A stretch of DNA of 64,000 bases from JAJRZL01 sp964557855 (GTDB lineage: Bacteria; Zixibacteria; MSB-5A5; GN15; FEB-12). The stretch is from the NCBI GenBank assembly GCA_964557855.1, contig CAZLBP010000012.1, positions 1 to 64,000 on the forward strand. Reading direction: 5' to 3'. A program made the position numbers and the translations under genes. Under the pieces are notes generated by a model. That model worked only from the letters and a program-made list of their open reading frames with translations, was not told the DNA's origin and did no database searches. This document shows positions 17,331-25,315 of the stretch, piece after piece; position 1 is the first letter of the stretch; every line of letters starts with the position of its first letter.

Positions 17331-18863
17331 ATGAACGGGAACTACACAATTTATAAACGGGTACGTACATCCACAATTGTGACTTGCTGTCTGGCGGTCC
17401 TCATTGTGGCGGCCGGGACGAACGAGTCCCTTGGTCAGGATACCGAGAATGCTACTGTCCGGATACAGTCGATCTCTCTCGGCTACTTCGGCTGGCCGGT
17501 TGATGTCGCGATCACGTTGGAAAACCCGGCGCCGGATTTCGAAATGGGCGGCTTCGACTTTCTGTTCGGATATGATCCGGCTGCCATCTCACTTATGTCC
17601 GTGACGCAGGGAGAGCTGCTCAATAGCTGTGAATGGGAGTACTTCAATTATCGCAGCGGGCTGGCCGACAGCTGTCTCGAACCACCCTGTCCGAACGCAT
17701 TGGTGCGGATCGTAGCGCTGGCCGATATCAACAACGGGAGCGTGCATCCCCAATGCTATGCCAATACCCCGGGTGAACTGGCGGTGCTCAACTTCCGAAT
17801 TACGACCAACCATGAGTACGAATGTCAGTTCACGCACGTCAGGTGGTTCTGGATGGATTGCGGCGACAACTCGGTCGCTTCACGTTACGGCGATACGCTG
17901 TATTTGTCCGAAGATGTCTTTGATCCGTGGGGTACACCCGTTTCACAGGATACGACGTTCCCCACCGCATTGGGTGCACCAGATGACTGTGTCGATGGAA
18001 CGCTCGGTTCCGGTGTTCGAGCTATTGACTTCATCAACGGCGGCATCGATATTCAGTGTCCGGAAACACTCGGCACTCGTGGTGATATCAACTTGAACGG
18101 GCTGAGCTACGAATTGGCGGATTACCAGCTGTTTGCGAATTATTTCCTGTACGGGCTCTCTGTTTTCACGATCAATGTGGAGCAGCAAATAGCGAATACC
18201 GACATAAACGCCGACGGAGTAGTTCTTACGTTTCAGGACCTGATCTATCTATTTCGGATAATCATTGGCGAAACACTGCCCTTTCCGGCGCCACCGACGG
18301 CCGTGTGGGATACGGCCCTCCTGATTCAGGATACCGCGGATAACCGGGTGGCTCTGGACTACCCGGACAGCCTGAGTGCTCTGTATCTCACATTTGACGG
18401 TCAAATCGCGCCCACTACGGACTTACCGGATCATTATATCAGCTACAACGAAGATGAGTCCCCAACCCGCATGTTGCTGTTGCCGGATTTCGATTTCAGC
18501 GGCGGCCTGCCGATCATACCTTCCGGAATCATCTTTGAGTACACGGGTGAAGCCAACCTCGTTTCGGCGGAGGCCACGTACGACGGTACGGTAGCTGTTC
18601 CGACAGACATTCAATATGCCGGTATTACCTGCTGTGAAGTTCGGGGCAACGTTGATGGTGTGGTCGGCCCGTCAGGTCCGATTGACGTCGGCGATCTCTC
18701 CTATCTGGTGGCCTATTTGTTCACGGGCGGACCGTTGCCGCCGTGCGAGGAAGAGGGCAACGTCGATGCGTTGACGGGTTCCGGAGGATCCATCGATGTC
18801 AATGACTTAACGTACCTCGTTGACTACCTGTTTAGAGGCGGCCCACCACCTCCGGCATGCTAG
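17331..18863 (+). CDS. Secreted protein with one Cys-rich cohesin-like module and dockerin-like tail
   Basis: 510 residues, third of the tandem paralogues and the shortest, starting 29 bases after the previous stop with GAGGAAG upstream. A signal peptide (about 1-36) is followed by a single Cys-rich module (about 40-235) with CEWEYFNYR, CxxxPC, HPQC and MDCGDN. Then come a GDINLNG/DINADG dockerin-like pair (about 245-310), a beta-domain and the duplicated tail (GPIDVGDLS, GSIDVNDLT, ending GGPPPPAC). It matches the second half of the neighbouring paralogue, so it may have arisen by duplication with loss of one module. The operon ends at the hairpin at 18941-18973. Confidence 0.8.
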   Translation: MNGNYTIYKRVRTSTIVTCCLAVLIVAAGTNESLGQDTENATVRIQSISLGYFGWPVDVAITLENPAPDFEMGGFDFLFGYDPAAISLMSVTQGELLNSCEWEYFNYRSGLADSCLEPPCPNALVRIVALADINNGSVHPQCYANTPGELAVLNFRITTNHEYECQFTHVRWFWMDCGDNSVASRYGDTLYLSEDVFDPWGTPVSQDTTFPTALGAPDDCVDGTLGSGVRAIDFINGGIDIQCPETLGTRGDINLNGLSYELADYQLFANYFLYGLSVFTINVEQQIANTDINADGVVLTFQDLIYLFRIIIGETLPFPAPPTAVWDTALLIQDTADNRVALDYPDSLSALYLTFDGQIAPTTDLPDHYISYNEDESPTRMLLLPDFDFSGGLPIIPSGIIFEYTGEANLVSAEATYDGTVAVPTDIQYAGITCCEVRGNVDGVVGPSGPIDVGDLSYLVAYLFTGGPLPPCEEEGNVDALTGSGGSIDVNDLTYLVDYLFRGGPPPPAC

Positions 18864-18940
18864 TCCCTCGGGAAAATGCAGTTGGGTCGAGCTGGCCACG
18901 CGCGGGTGCGATCTGACTGTTGTTACCATTCACAACGCGA

Positions 18941-18973
18941 AAACCGGACCGGTGCGAAAGCACGGTCCGGTTT
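18941..18973 (+). terminator. Terminator of the cohesin-like gene cluster
   Basis: AAACCGGACC and GGTCCGGTTT pair perfectly around an inner GTGC/GCAC stem with a GAAA tetraloop and one bulged G. There is only a short T run after it. Confidence 0.75.
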
Positions 18974-19069
18974 GCTGTTCTAGTCGCTATTACTCTGTTG
19001 CGGCAGATCCTGTCATCTATTCGCGGGCGAATGAGACCTGTTGCTTCTGAAACAGCCTGTCTGGAATAA

Positions 19070-20158
19070 TCAGCCGTTCTTCTTCTGGAAGTCTTCCATG
19101 AACTCGGCCAGCTTCTCGGCTCCTTCGAGGGGCATGGCGTTGTACAGGGAGACCCGGATGCCGCCCACGCTGCGGTGACCCTTCAGACCGACGAATCCGG
19201 CCGCTTTGGCCTCGGCTATGAACTTCTTCTCCAGATCTTCATTGGGCAACCGCATAGTGATATTCATCCACGAGCGACTCTCCGGCTCGACCGTACCACG
19301 GAAGAAGTCGGCATTGTCATCCATGAGCTGGTAAATCCGTTCCTGCTTGGCCATGTTGATTTTCTCCACAGCGTGCAGGCCGCCCTGCTTGAGTATCCAC
19401 TCGAAGACCAGTTTGAGAACATAAACGGCGAAAGCCGGCGGCGTATTGTAGAGGGACTTCTTCTCGGCGTGGGTCTTGTAGTTCAGCATGGTCGGCAGAT
19501 CGTCATTCGATCGTGCCAGCAGGTCTTCGTGCATGATCAACAGCGTCGCGCCGGCCGGACCGATGTTCTTCTGCGCCCCGGCATAAATCATCGAGAACTT
19601 GCTGAAGTCCATCCGCCGGGAGGCTATATCCGATGACATGTCGGCTATGAGCGGGATACCCTCAACCGATGGATACTTGTGGAATTGAGTGCCCTTGATC
19701 GTGTTGTTGGTCGTTATGTGCAAGTAGGCCGCATCGGACGGGACCTCCAATTCATCCTGAGAGGGAATATGCTTGTAATCGCCGTCTTTGCCGGAGTAGG
19801 CCACCTGGGCCTTGCCTGCGATGTTGGCTTCCTTGATGGCCTTGCTCGACCAGCTGCCGGTGTCCACGTATGATCCGGTCTTGCCACCCGCCAGGAAGTT
19901 CATCGGTATCATGTAGAACTGCGATGACGCGCCGCCGGTCAGGAACATGACGTGATAGCTGTCATCCAGACCGAACATATCCTTGACCAGGGACATGGCC
20001 GTCTCGTTAATCTCGTCGTATTCCGGTGAACGATGCGAGCTCTCGATAATCGACATCCCCGTGCCCTTGTAATCGAGCAGTTCCTCCTGAACGATCTTCA
20101 GCACGTCCAGCGGCAAGGTCGCCGGACCGGGATTGAAATTGTATACTCGTTTAGCCAT
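19070..20158 (-). CDS. serC: Phosphoserine aminotransferase
   Basis: PLP-dependent class V aminotransferase, 362 residues, normal for SerC. It converts 3-phosphohydroxypyruvate and glutamate to O-phosphoserine and 2-oxoglutarate. The N-terminus YNFNPGPATLP and the segment SSHRSPEY are diagnostic of SerC; Lys197 in YAGAQKNIGPAG should bind PLP, and GHRSVGGIRVSLYN near the C-terminus binds the phosphate of the substrate. GAGGCG precedes the start. It is last in a three-gene unit DUF1015 - serA-like - serC, with gaps of 19-28 bases, so serine synthesis is co-transcribed. Cytosolic. Confidence 0.96.
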   Translation of the reverse strand: MAKRVYNFNPGPATLPLDVLKIVQEELLDYKGTGMSIIESSHRSPEYDEINETAMSLVKDMFGLDDSYHVMFLTGGASSQFYMIPMNFLAGGKTGSYVDTGSWSSKAIKEANIAGKAQVAYSGKDGDYKHIPSQDELEVPSDAAYLHITTNNTIKGTQFHKYPSVEGIPLIADMSSDIASRRMDFSKFSMIYAGAQKNIGPAGATLLIMHEDLLARSNDDLPTMLNYKTHAEKKSLYNTPPAFAVYVLKLVFEWILKQGGLHAVEKINMAKQERIYQLMDDNADFFRGTVEPESRSWMNITMRLPNEDLEKKFIAEAKAAGFVGLKGHRSVGGIRVSLYNAMPLEGAEKLAEFMEDFQKKNG

Positions 20159-20186
20159 GGTTTCGCCTCATGAATATGCGTGTTAC

Positions 20187-21077
20187 TTATGCGGTCACTT
20201 TTTGACTTTCAACATAATCTGCTATAAGACGATCTATAATAATTCCGATGCGGATCATGTTTTCCCTGGTCGAGGCCCCGATGTGGGGGGTGATGATCGT
20301 GTTGGGAGCGTCGAACAGGGGTGAATCTTCCGGCGGGTCGGAATACCAGACGTCGGTTGCGAAACCGGCCAGCTTGCCGCTCTTGAGAGCCGCCGCCACG
20401 TCTTCTTCAACGACGCATTTACCGCGACCGGTGTTGATCAGGTACGCCCCGTCTTTAAATCTTGCCAGCGTTTTGTTGTTGATGATGCCCTTGGTGGCAG
20501 GCACCAGCGGCATATGCAGGGACACGAAATCGGAACGCTCCAGCACGTCCTCCATCGAGGGACATATTTCCGCCCAGTCCGTGAAGTACACATCCGGATG
20601 CCAGCCCAAAACGTTCATCTGGAACCCCCGCGCCCGGACGGCCAAAGCCAGCCCGATGCGTCCCAGCCCGAGAATGCCCAGTGTCTTCCCCTGCAATTCG
20701 GTTCGCTTGAGTTCCTTCTTGATCCATTTCCCTTCACGCATGGAAGCGTCACCCTTGGTAATATGGTTTGGCAGCGCAATCATCAGGGCGAAAGCCAGCT
20801 CCGCCACGGCCGTCGTGGAAGCATCGGCCGTATTGAGGACGGTGATATCCTTGTTCTTGGCGTACTCCAGATCGATGTTGTCCAGACCGACTCCGCCGCG
20901 AATGATCATCCGCAGATTGGGCGCCGAATCGATATACTCCTTGGTGCATTTGGTCTTGCTTCGCACCAGCACGATCTCCGCCTCGCCGAGGCGGTTCTTG
21001 TCATCGGTTACTTCGCCGTATTTCGATATCACCTCCGGCAGGGTGGGATCAAATGCATCAGAAATGAGAATCAACAT
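20187..21077 (-). CDS. serA: D-3-phosphoglycerate dehydrogenase, short form
   Basis: NAD-dependent D-isomer 2-hydroxyacid dehydrogenase, 296 residues. The NAD-binding motif is GILGLGRIG (about 134-142); catalytic-region motifs are INTGRGKCVVEED and TPHIGASTRENM with the active-site His. The RGGVGLDNID segment is typical of phosphoglycerate dehydrogenases. The C-terminal ACT and intervening domains of long SerA are missing, so feedback inhibition by serine through an ACT domain is not expected. Position directly upstream of serC supports 3-phosphoglycerate oxidation as its job; other hydroxyacid dehydrogenase activities are less likely. Confidence 0.9.
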   Translation of the reverse strand: MLILISDAFDPTLPEVISKYGEVTDDKNRLGEAEIVLVRSKTKCTKEYIDSAPNLRMIIRGGVGLDNIDLEYAKNKDITVLNTADASTTAVAELAFALMIALPNHITKGDASMREGKWIKKELKRTELQGKTLGILGLGRIGLALAVRARGFQMNVLGWHPDVYFTDWAEICPSMEDVLERSDFVSLHMPLVPATKGIINNKTLARFKDGAYLINTGRGKCVVEEDVAAALKSGKLAGFATDVWYSDPPEDSPLFDAPNTIITPHIGASTRENMIRIGIIIDRLIADYVESQKVTA

Positions 21078-21096
21078 GGACCTGTCCTTTCTCTAT

Positions 21097-22341
21097 TTAT
21101 TCGTCTAACAGATTTACAACCATACCGCTGCGCAGCTTCGGTTCGAACCAGGTCGACTTGGGCGGCATCACCTCCCCGGCATCCGCCACCGCCAGCAGCT
21201 GTTCGACCGTGACCGGGTACATGGCGAAGGCCACCGCGAACTGACCCGACTTGACCAGCTTCTCCAGTTCCCGGACCCCGCGAATGCCGCCCACGAAATC
21301 GATGCGATCATCGGTACGCACGTCTGCGATGCCGAGCACCGGCTGCAACAGGTTGGCGGTCAGGATCGCCGACCCGATGGACTCGACCGGATCGTCTCGA
21401 TCAAACGTCCCTTCTTTAGCCGTCAACCGGTACCACCTGCCGTCGACCAGCATGCCTACGTCAAGCGGATCCTGGGGCAACACGGCCTGCGAGGTCCCTC
21501 CCACGTTGAAACGTGCTTCCAGCTTTGAGACGAATTCGTCGGGAGTCATCCCGTTCAAGTCTGTCACGACCCGGTTGTATGACAGTATGCGCAGTTCGTT
21601 ATCCGGGAAGATAACGTTCAGGAAGTAATTGTAATGCTCGTCACCGCGATGATTGGAATTGGCGACCTTCAGGCGGCGGGCCACTTCCGAAGCGGCCGCC
21701 GACCGATGGTGGCCGTCGGCAATGTAAATGGATTCCATTTTGTCGAACAGAGTCGTCAGTCTTTCTATCTGCTCGGCGTCGGAAACTACCCAGAGTTCAT
21801 GACGAACACCGGCGTCATCGACGAAGTCATACACCGGCTGGGAGGAGCGGATCTTGTCGAATACCGCCTTGACCTCGCTGTTACTCTGGAATATGGACAA
21901 CACCGGCCCCACCTGGGCCTTGACCGTTTGGATGTGGTCGGCCCGGTCATTGACTTTGGCCGGACGGGTGTGCTCGTGTTTCTTGATCTTGTTCCGATCG
22001 TATTCCTCACATGAACACAGCGCGACCAGACCGGTCTGACTCCGGTTCTGCCAGGTCAGACGATAGAGATAGAAGGACGGCTGATCATCGCGGCACATAA
22101 TGCCGTCATCTATCAAACGTTGCAGATTTTCTCGACCTCGTTGGTAGACTTCCTTACTGTAGGCAGACGTGTCGGGTGGAAAATCCACTTCCGACTTGTT
22201 GACGCGCAGAAATGACAGCGGATTGTTCCTCACCAACTCACGCGCTTCATCACTGCTGAGGACATCATACGGCGGCGCTGCTACTTGTGCGGCATGCTCC
22301 GGGCGGGGACGAAGCCCCCGAAACGGCTTTATCACGGACAT
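21097..22341 (-). CDS. DUF1015 family protein
   Basis: 414 residues. The start VIKPFRGLRP and then AAPPYDVLSS match the DUF1015 family of conserved bacterial and archaeal proteins, whose biochemical role I cannot state. Other conserved-looking stretches are YIADGHHRSAAA, which resembles the nucleotide-handling region of ParB/sulfiredoxin-like folds, and LSYNRVV. It is the first gene of the operon with serA and serC (19-base gap), so a role in serine or phosphoserine metabolism, for example a kinase or regulator, is suggested by context only. No membrane segment or signal peptide. Confidence 0.88.
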   Translation of the reverse strand: MSVIKPFRGLRPRPEHAAQVAAPPYDVLSSDEARELVRNNPLSFLRVNKSEVDFPPDTSAYSKEVYQRGRENLQRLIDDGIMCRDDQPSFYLYRLTWQNRSQTGLVALCSCEEYDRNKIKKHEHTRPAKVNDRADHIQTVKAQVGPVLSIFQSNSEVKAVFDKIRSSQPVYDFVDDAGVRHELWVVSDAEQIERLTTLFDKMESIYIADGHHRSAAASEVARRLKVANSNHRGDEHYNYFLNVIFPDNELRILSYNRVVTDLNGMTPDEFVSKLEARFNVGGTSQAVLPQDPLDVGMLVDGRWYRLTAKEGTFDRDDPVESIGSAILTANLLQPVLGIADVRTDDRIDFVGGIRGVRELEKLVKSGQFAVAFAMYPVTVEQLLAVADAGEVMPPKSTWFEPKLRSGMVVNLLDE

Positions 22342-22475
22342 ACGTTTTCACTCGCTTTCCTTGTTGTGAACGAATTCACAGCCGGGAATATACAAACTCC
22401 GCCCAAAACCTCAAGCGATTTGTGGCGCAACAGGTGGCGACGAGAAGAAGGAGGGGATTCCTGGTCATACATAGA

Positions 22476-22636
22476 GAGGCTGTCCCAAAAGGTGATGTTT
22501 TGTCGACTTTCGTTATCGTACAGCGGTGCTTGTCCCCGCCGATCCGGTAAGTCGGTGCGGCGCAAGGCCGAACCCTGCGCGAGGATGGAGCGGATGACAG
22601 GTTGTTACGCCGATTCACCAATCATGAGACAGCCTC
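22476..22636. repeat. Candidate miniature inverted-repeat element
   Basis: GAGGCTGTC (22476-22484) and GACAGCCTC (22628-22636) form a perfect 9-bp terminal inverted repeat around about 140 bases of non-coding DNA. No transposase or clear target-site duplication is visible. Confidence 0.5.
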
Positions 22637-22692
22637 ATCTCCGGCGAGTTCCAAAACTGCCATGAAGTGTACCACATGTTACGCTTTGTTGT

Positions 22693-22806
22693 TGTGCCGG
22701 TCTTGATCCCGTGCCGGCGGGATTGTGACCCGACACGTAACTCGTTGACGGGCAAGAGCGGCAGGTCACACGATTCCACTGACGCGGATTTGCAAGACCT
22801 GCTGCA
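22693..22806. repeat. Dispersed palindromic repeat, family A, two-hairpin form
   Basis: Two hairpins joined by a linker containing ACGTAACTCGTTGACGGGCA. Read in the opposite direction it corresponds to the two-hairpin repeat at 60079-60196, which has the linker GCCAACGAGTTGCGTGTCG. Confidence 0.7.
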
Positions 22807-22857
22807 ACCGGCGAGGGAACCTTGTTTAACATGCCTGGGCGAACCGGTACCATCCCT

Positions 22858-25029
22858 CTACGGGCACGGCGGCGGGGGCGGGCCGCCACGGAACAGATAC
22901 TCTACCATATACGACAGATCCGCTATGTCGATTGGGCCTGCCACTCCGATAACGTTATCTACATTAGCCTGTTCAGGACAAGGCGGAATTGGTCCACCCC
23001 GGAACAGATAATCCACCAGGTAACTCAAGTCGGCTACATCACACTCGACACCCGGACCGACTAGATTGTCGACATTACACCGCGTATTGCAACAACAAGC
23101 GTCACCCACACCATTGGTGTCAGCGTCTTCCTGTTTCGGATTTGCCGTATCCGGACAGTTATCGAGGGCGCAGGTGTCATACACGTAGCCGTTGCCGTAT
23201 CCGTCACCATCGATATCCGTACAGAAGTCACAACTATCGCCCACACCGTCAAGGTCCGCGTCCTCCTGTTGAACGTTGAAGACACCGGGGCAGTTGTCGC
23301 AGGAGTCACCCCTACTGTCTGCATCCATGTCTTCCTGATCCGGATTGGCCACGGCATAGCAGTTATCGCAGCTATCGCCGACGAAATCAGCGTCCAGGTC
23401 CTCCTGGTCGGGATTGAACACCATAACGCAATTGTCGCACACGTCACCATTCCCGTCACCATCCACATCGACCTGATCCGGATTGGGCATGTCGACACAG
23501 TTGTCGATGCTGTCCGGCACACCGTCGTCATCCGAATCAAAGTCATTGGGATTATTGACATAAGCATACAGCCGATTACCGACGATAGAATCCACCCGTA
23601 CGGTAATACCCGACGGTCCGCTGTACCCGTCACTTGAAGGATACGTCGTCGGGCTGAAAAGATCCTGGCCCGTCACATCATCGGAGAAAAGCGCCCCTTT
23701 TCTGGTTTCATTCGGGTACCACCACTGGGCGCTGTCGGTGACGTGCCCTTCCGGGTTGGCGGTTTCGTCCATGGAAGGATTGTAGCCCGCATCTTCGACT
23801 ATAACCCGGTAATGCGGGAAATCCGGCGTGCCGTCGTTGGATGGTAGTGCGTCATCGATATGCGTGATCAGCAGACCGCGGTCGAGCGGATCACATCCGT
23901 AAGTCAAATCCGGCCAAAAGAAGACACTAAAGTCCGAATCAAGCTTGTCGAACATCCCCGTGGATTGTGGATTGCGATATTCGAGCAGGAAGTACTCGCT
24001 GCCATAAACATCGATAGGTACTTTGTATAGAGAACTGTCGGCATGCGTCTCAATGTCGTAGATCACCAGGTCGATATGCTCGCCCGTGAGATTAATGGGC
24101 TGGATGAACCCCATTTCCTTCTTGCTCCAGCCGCAAAAATGGGACGGAATCTCCGAACCGATAGCGAGATACCCGTACCCATAGTATCCCATCACACACC
24201 AGTCAACCAACGGGTGATCATTCGCATCGCCCGGATTTGTATAGGTAAACGTTACCAGCTTGGAGTCATAATCGTACAGGTCCGGCAGGCCCAGGTTGTG
24301 GCCGAGCTCGTGGACGAAGACGCGTATCCGGTTGAGGGTATCCACACCCAGAAATATCGTTGGGTTACTCGGATTCCTGAGCGGGCGCGTCTCCGGCGAC
24401 GTATTCCACCGGTTGACATACACACCGTCGAACGGACCCAGGCCGCTGCCGCCGTATCCCACGGCAAACGACCAGATATCATTCGGATCCTGAGAATCCT
24501 CCTCGCCGTTGCCGGACCGAACGAATGTGATAGCATCGACAAAACCATCATTGTTGGCGTCGTACTGTGAATAGTCGATCAGACCATCGATCGCGAACAG
24601 GATGTCTTCGAAGTCAAACCAGTCAAAGAACATATACTGGCCGGCTGAATACCAATTGAGTACGTTGCCGGTGACCGTCAACTGACCGTACGAAACTTCA
24701 TCATAGTAGTCCGCCACCGACCCCCCGGCAAACACGTTGCGCGAGAACATCAGGCTGTCGAAAACGGTCCGCGGATACGTGTGCGGACGATCTGTCCAGT
24801 CCACGAGAATCGTGAGCACCCTGACCGTGTCACCGTCATAACGGTACGACATGATTTCCAGACTGTCCTCCCGCGAGAGCGCCGAGCCGGGCAGCCGATC
24901 CGGCATTCGTAATTCCTGCCCCAACGGCAGATCGTAGATTATCGCATTCGAAAGATCAGCCACCGCTTCCGAGGCGATCAGTACTGACAACACAAACAAC
25001 GTTGATAGAAATATTCGCGGTAATTTCAT
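22858..25029 (-). CDS. Secreted M6-type metalloprotease with thrombospondin-3 repeats and dockerin-like tail
   Basis: 723 residues. A signal peptide (about 1-24) and a short propeptide lead into a zinc metalloprotease domain of the immune-inhibitor-A/M6 type: His240, Glu241 and His244 in VHELGHNLGLPDLYD. Residues about 490-640 are thrombospondin type-3 repeats, Asp-rich calcium-binding loops of the form DxDxDGxxDxxDNC. The last 75 residues are the duplicated dockerin-like tail (DVADLSYLVDYLF, DIADLSYMVEYLF, final GGPPPPPCP). Expected to be extracellular, calcium-stabilised and protein-degrading. It follows the other metalloprotease (25316-29452) on the same strand but with a 286-base gap, so probably a separate unit. 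No terminator recognised. Confidence 0.9.
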   Translation of the reverse strand: MKLPRIFLSTLFVLSVLIASEAVADLSNAIIYDLPLGQELRMPDRLPGSALSREDSLEIMSYRYDGDTVRVLTILVDWTDRPHTYPRTVFDSLMFSRNVFAGGSVADYYDEVSYGQLTVTGNVLNWYSAGQYMFFDWFDFEDILFAIDGLIDYSQYDANNDGFVDAITFVRSGNGEEDSQDPNDIWSFAVGYGGSGLGPFDGVYVNRWNTSPETRPLRNPSNPTIFLGVDTLNRIRVFVHELGHNLGLPDLYDYDSKLVTFTYTNPGDANDHPLVDWCVMGYYGYGYLAIGSEIPSHFCGWSKKEMGFIQPINLTGEHIDLVIYDIETHADSSLYKVPIDVYGSEYFLLEYRNPQSTGMFDKLDSDFSVFFWPDLTYGCDPLDRGLLITHIDDALPSNDGTPDFPHYRVIVEDAGYNPSMDETANPEGHVTDSAQWWYPNETRKGALFSDDVTGQDLFSPTTYPSSDGYSGPSGITVRVDSIVGNRLYAYVNNPNDFDSDDDGVPDSIDNCVDMPNPDQVDVDGDGNGDVCDNCVMVFNPDQEDLDADFVGDSCDNCYAVANPDQEDMDADSRGDSCDNCPGVFNVQQEDADLDGVGDSCDFCTDIDGDGYGNGYVYDTCALDNCPDTANPKQEDADTNGVGDACCCNTRCNVDNLVGPGVECDVADLSYLVDYLFRGGPIPPCPEQANVDNVIGVAGPIDIADLSYMVEYLFRGGPPPPPCP

Positions 25030-25315
25030 GTGGCACTCTTTCTATTAATGTATGTTTATGTGAACGTATCGTCCGGCCGACGATGTAGTCATTGAACATG
25101 CCGTTTTCCTTACCGACAGCTTGAGATGTCCTGTCATCAACAGGTGAGGATACCCAAAGATAACAAACTCGACGGATATTGAAATCCTTATTCTCGCGGA
25201 CTTCCCTTCACCCAAACGGGCGGCCACGGCGTGCCCAACACAACGTGGCCCGAACAAAAACGACTGCTCCCTCTGGAAGCAGCCGTTTGGACTTTCCGCA
25301 TTGATTCGTTAAGCG
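25030..25315. other. Intergenic region between two metalloprotease genes
   Basis: It has a small inverted repeat ATCGTC-N5-GACGAT (25068-25084) upstream of the M6 protease, and the terminator of the preceding gene. No gene seen. Confidence 0.45.
25254..25288 (-). terminator. Terminator of the M12B-like metalloprotease gene
   Basis: On the minus strand AAACGGCTGCTTCC pairs with GGGAGCAGTCGTTT (two mismatches) around AGA and is followed by a T run. Confidence 0.8.

Larger units (their letters stand above)
22342..22857. other. Intergenic region made of repeats
   Basis: No gene. It contains a candidate miniature inverted-repeat element (22476-22636) and a two-hairpin family A repeat (22693-22806), with about 50 unassigned bases at the right end. 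Confidence 0.55.
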
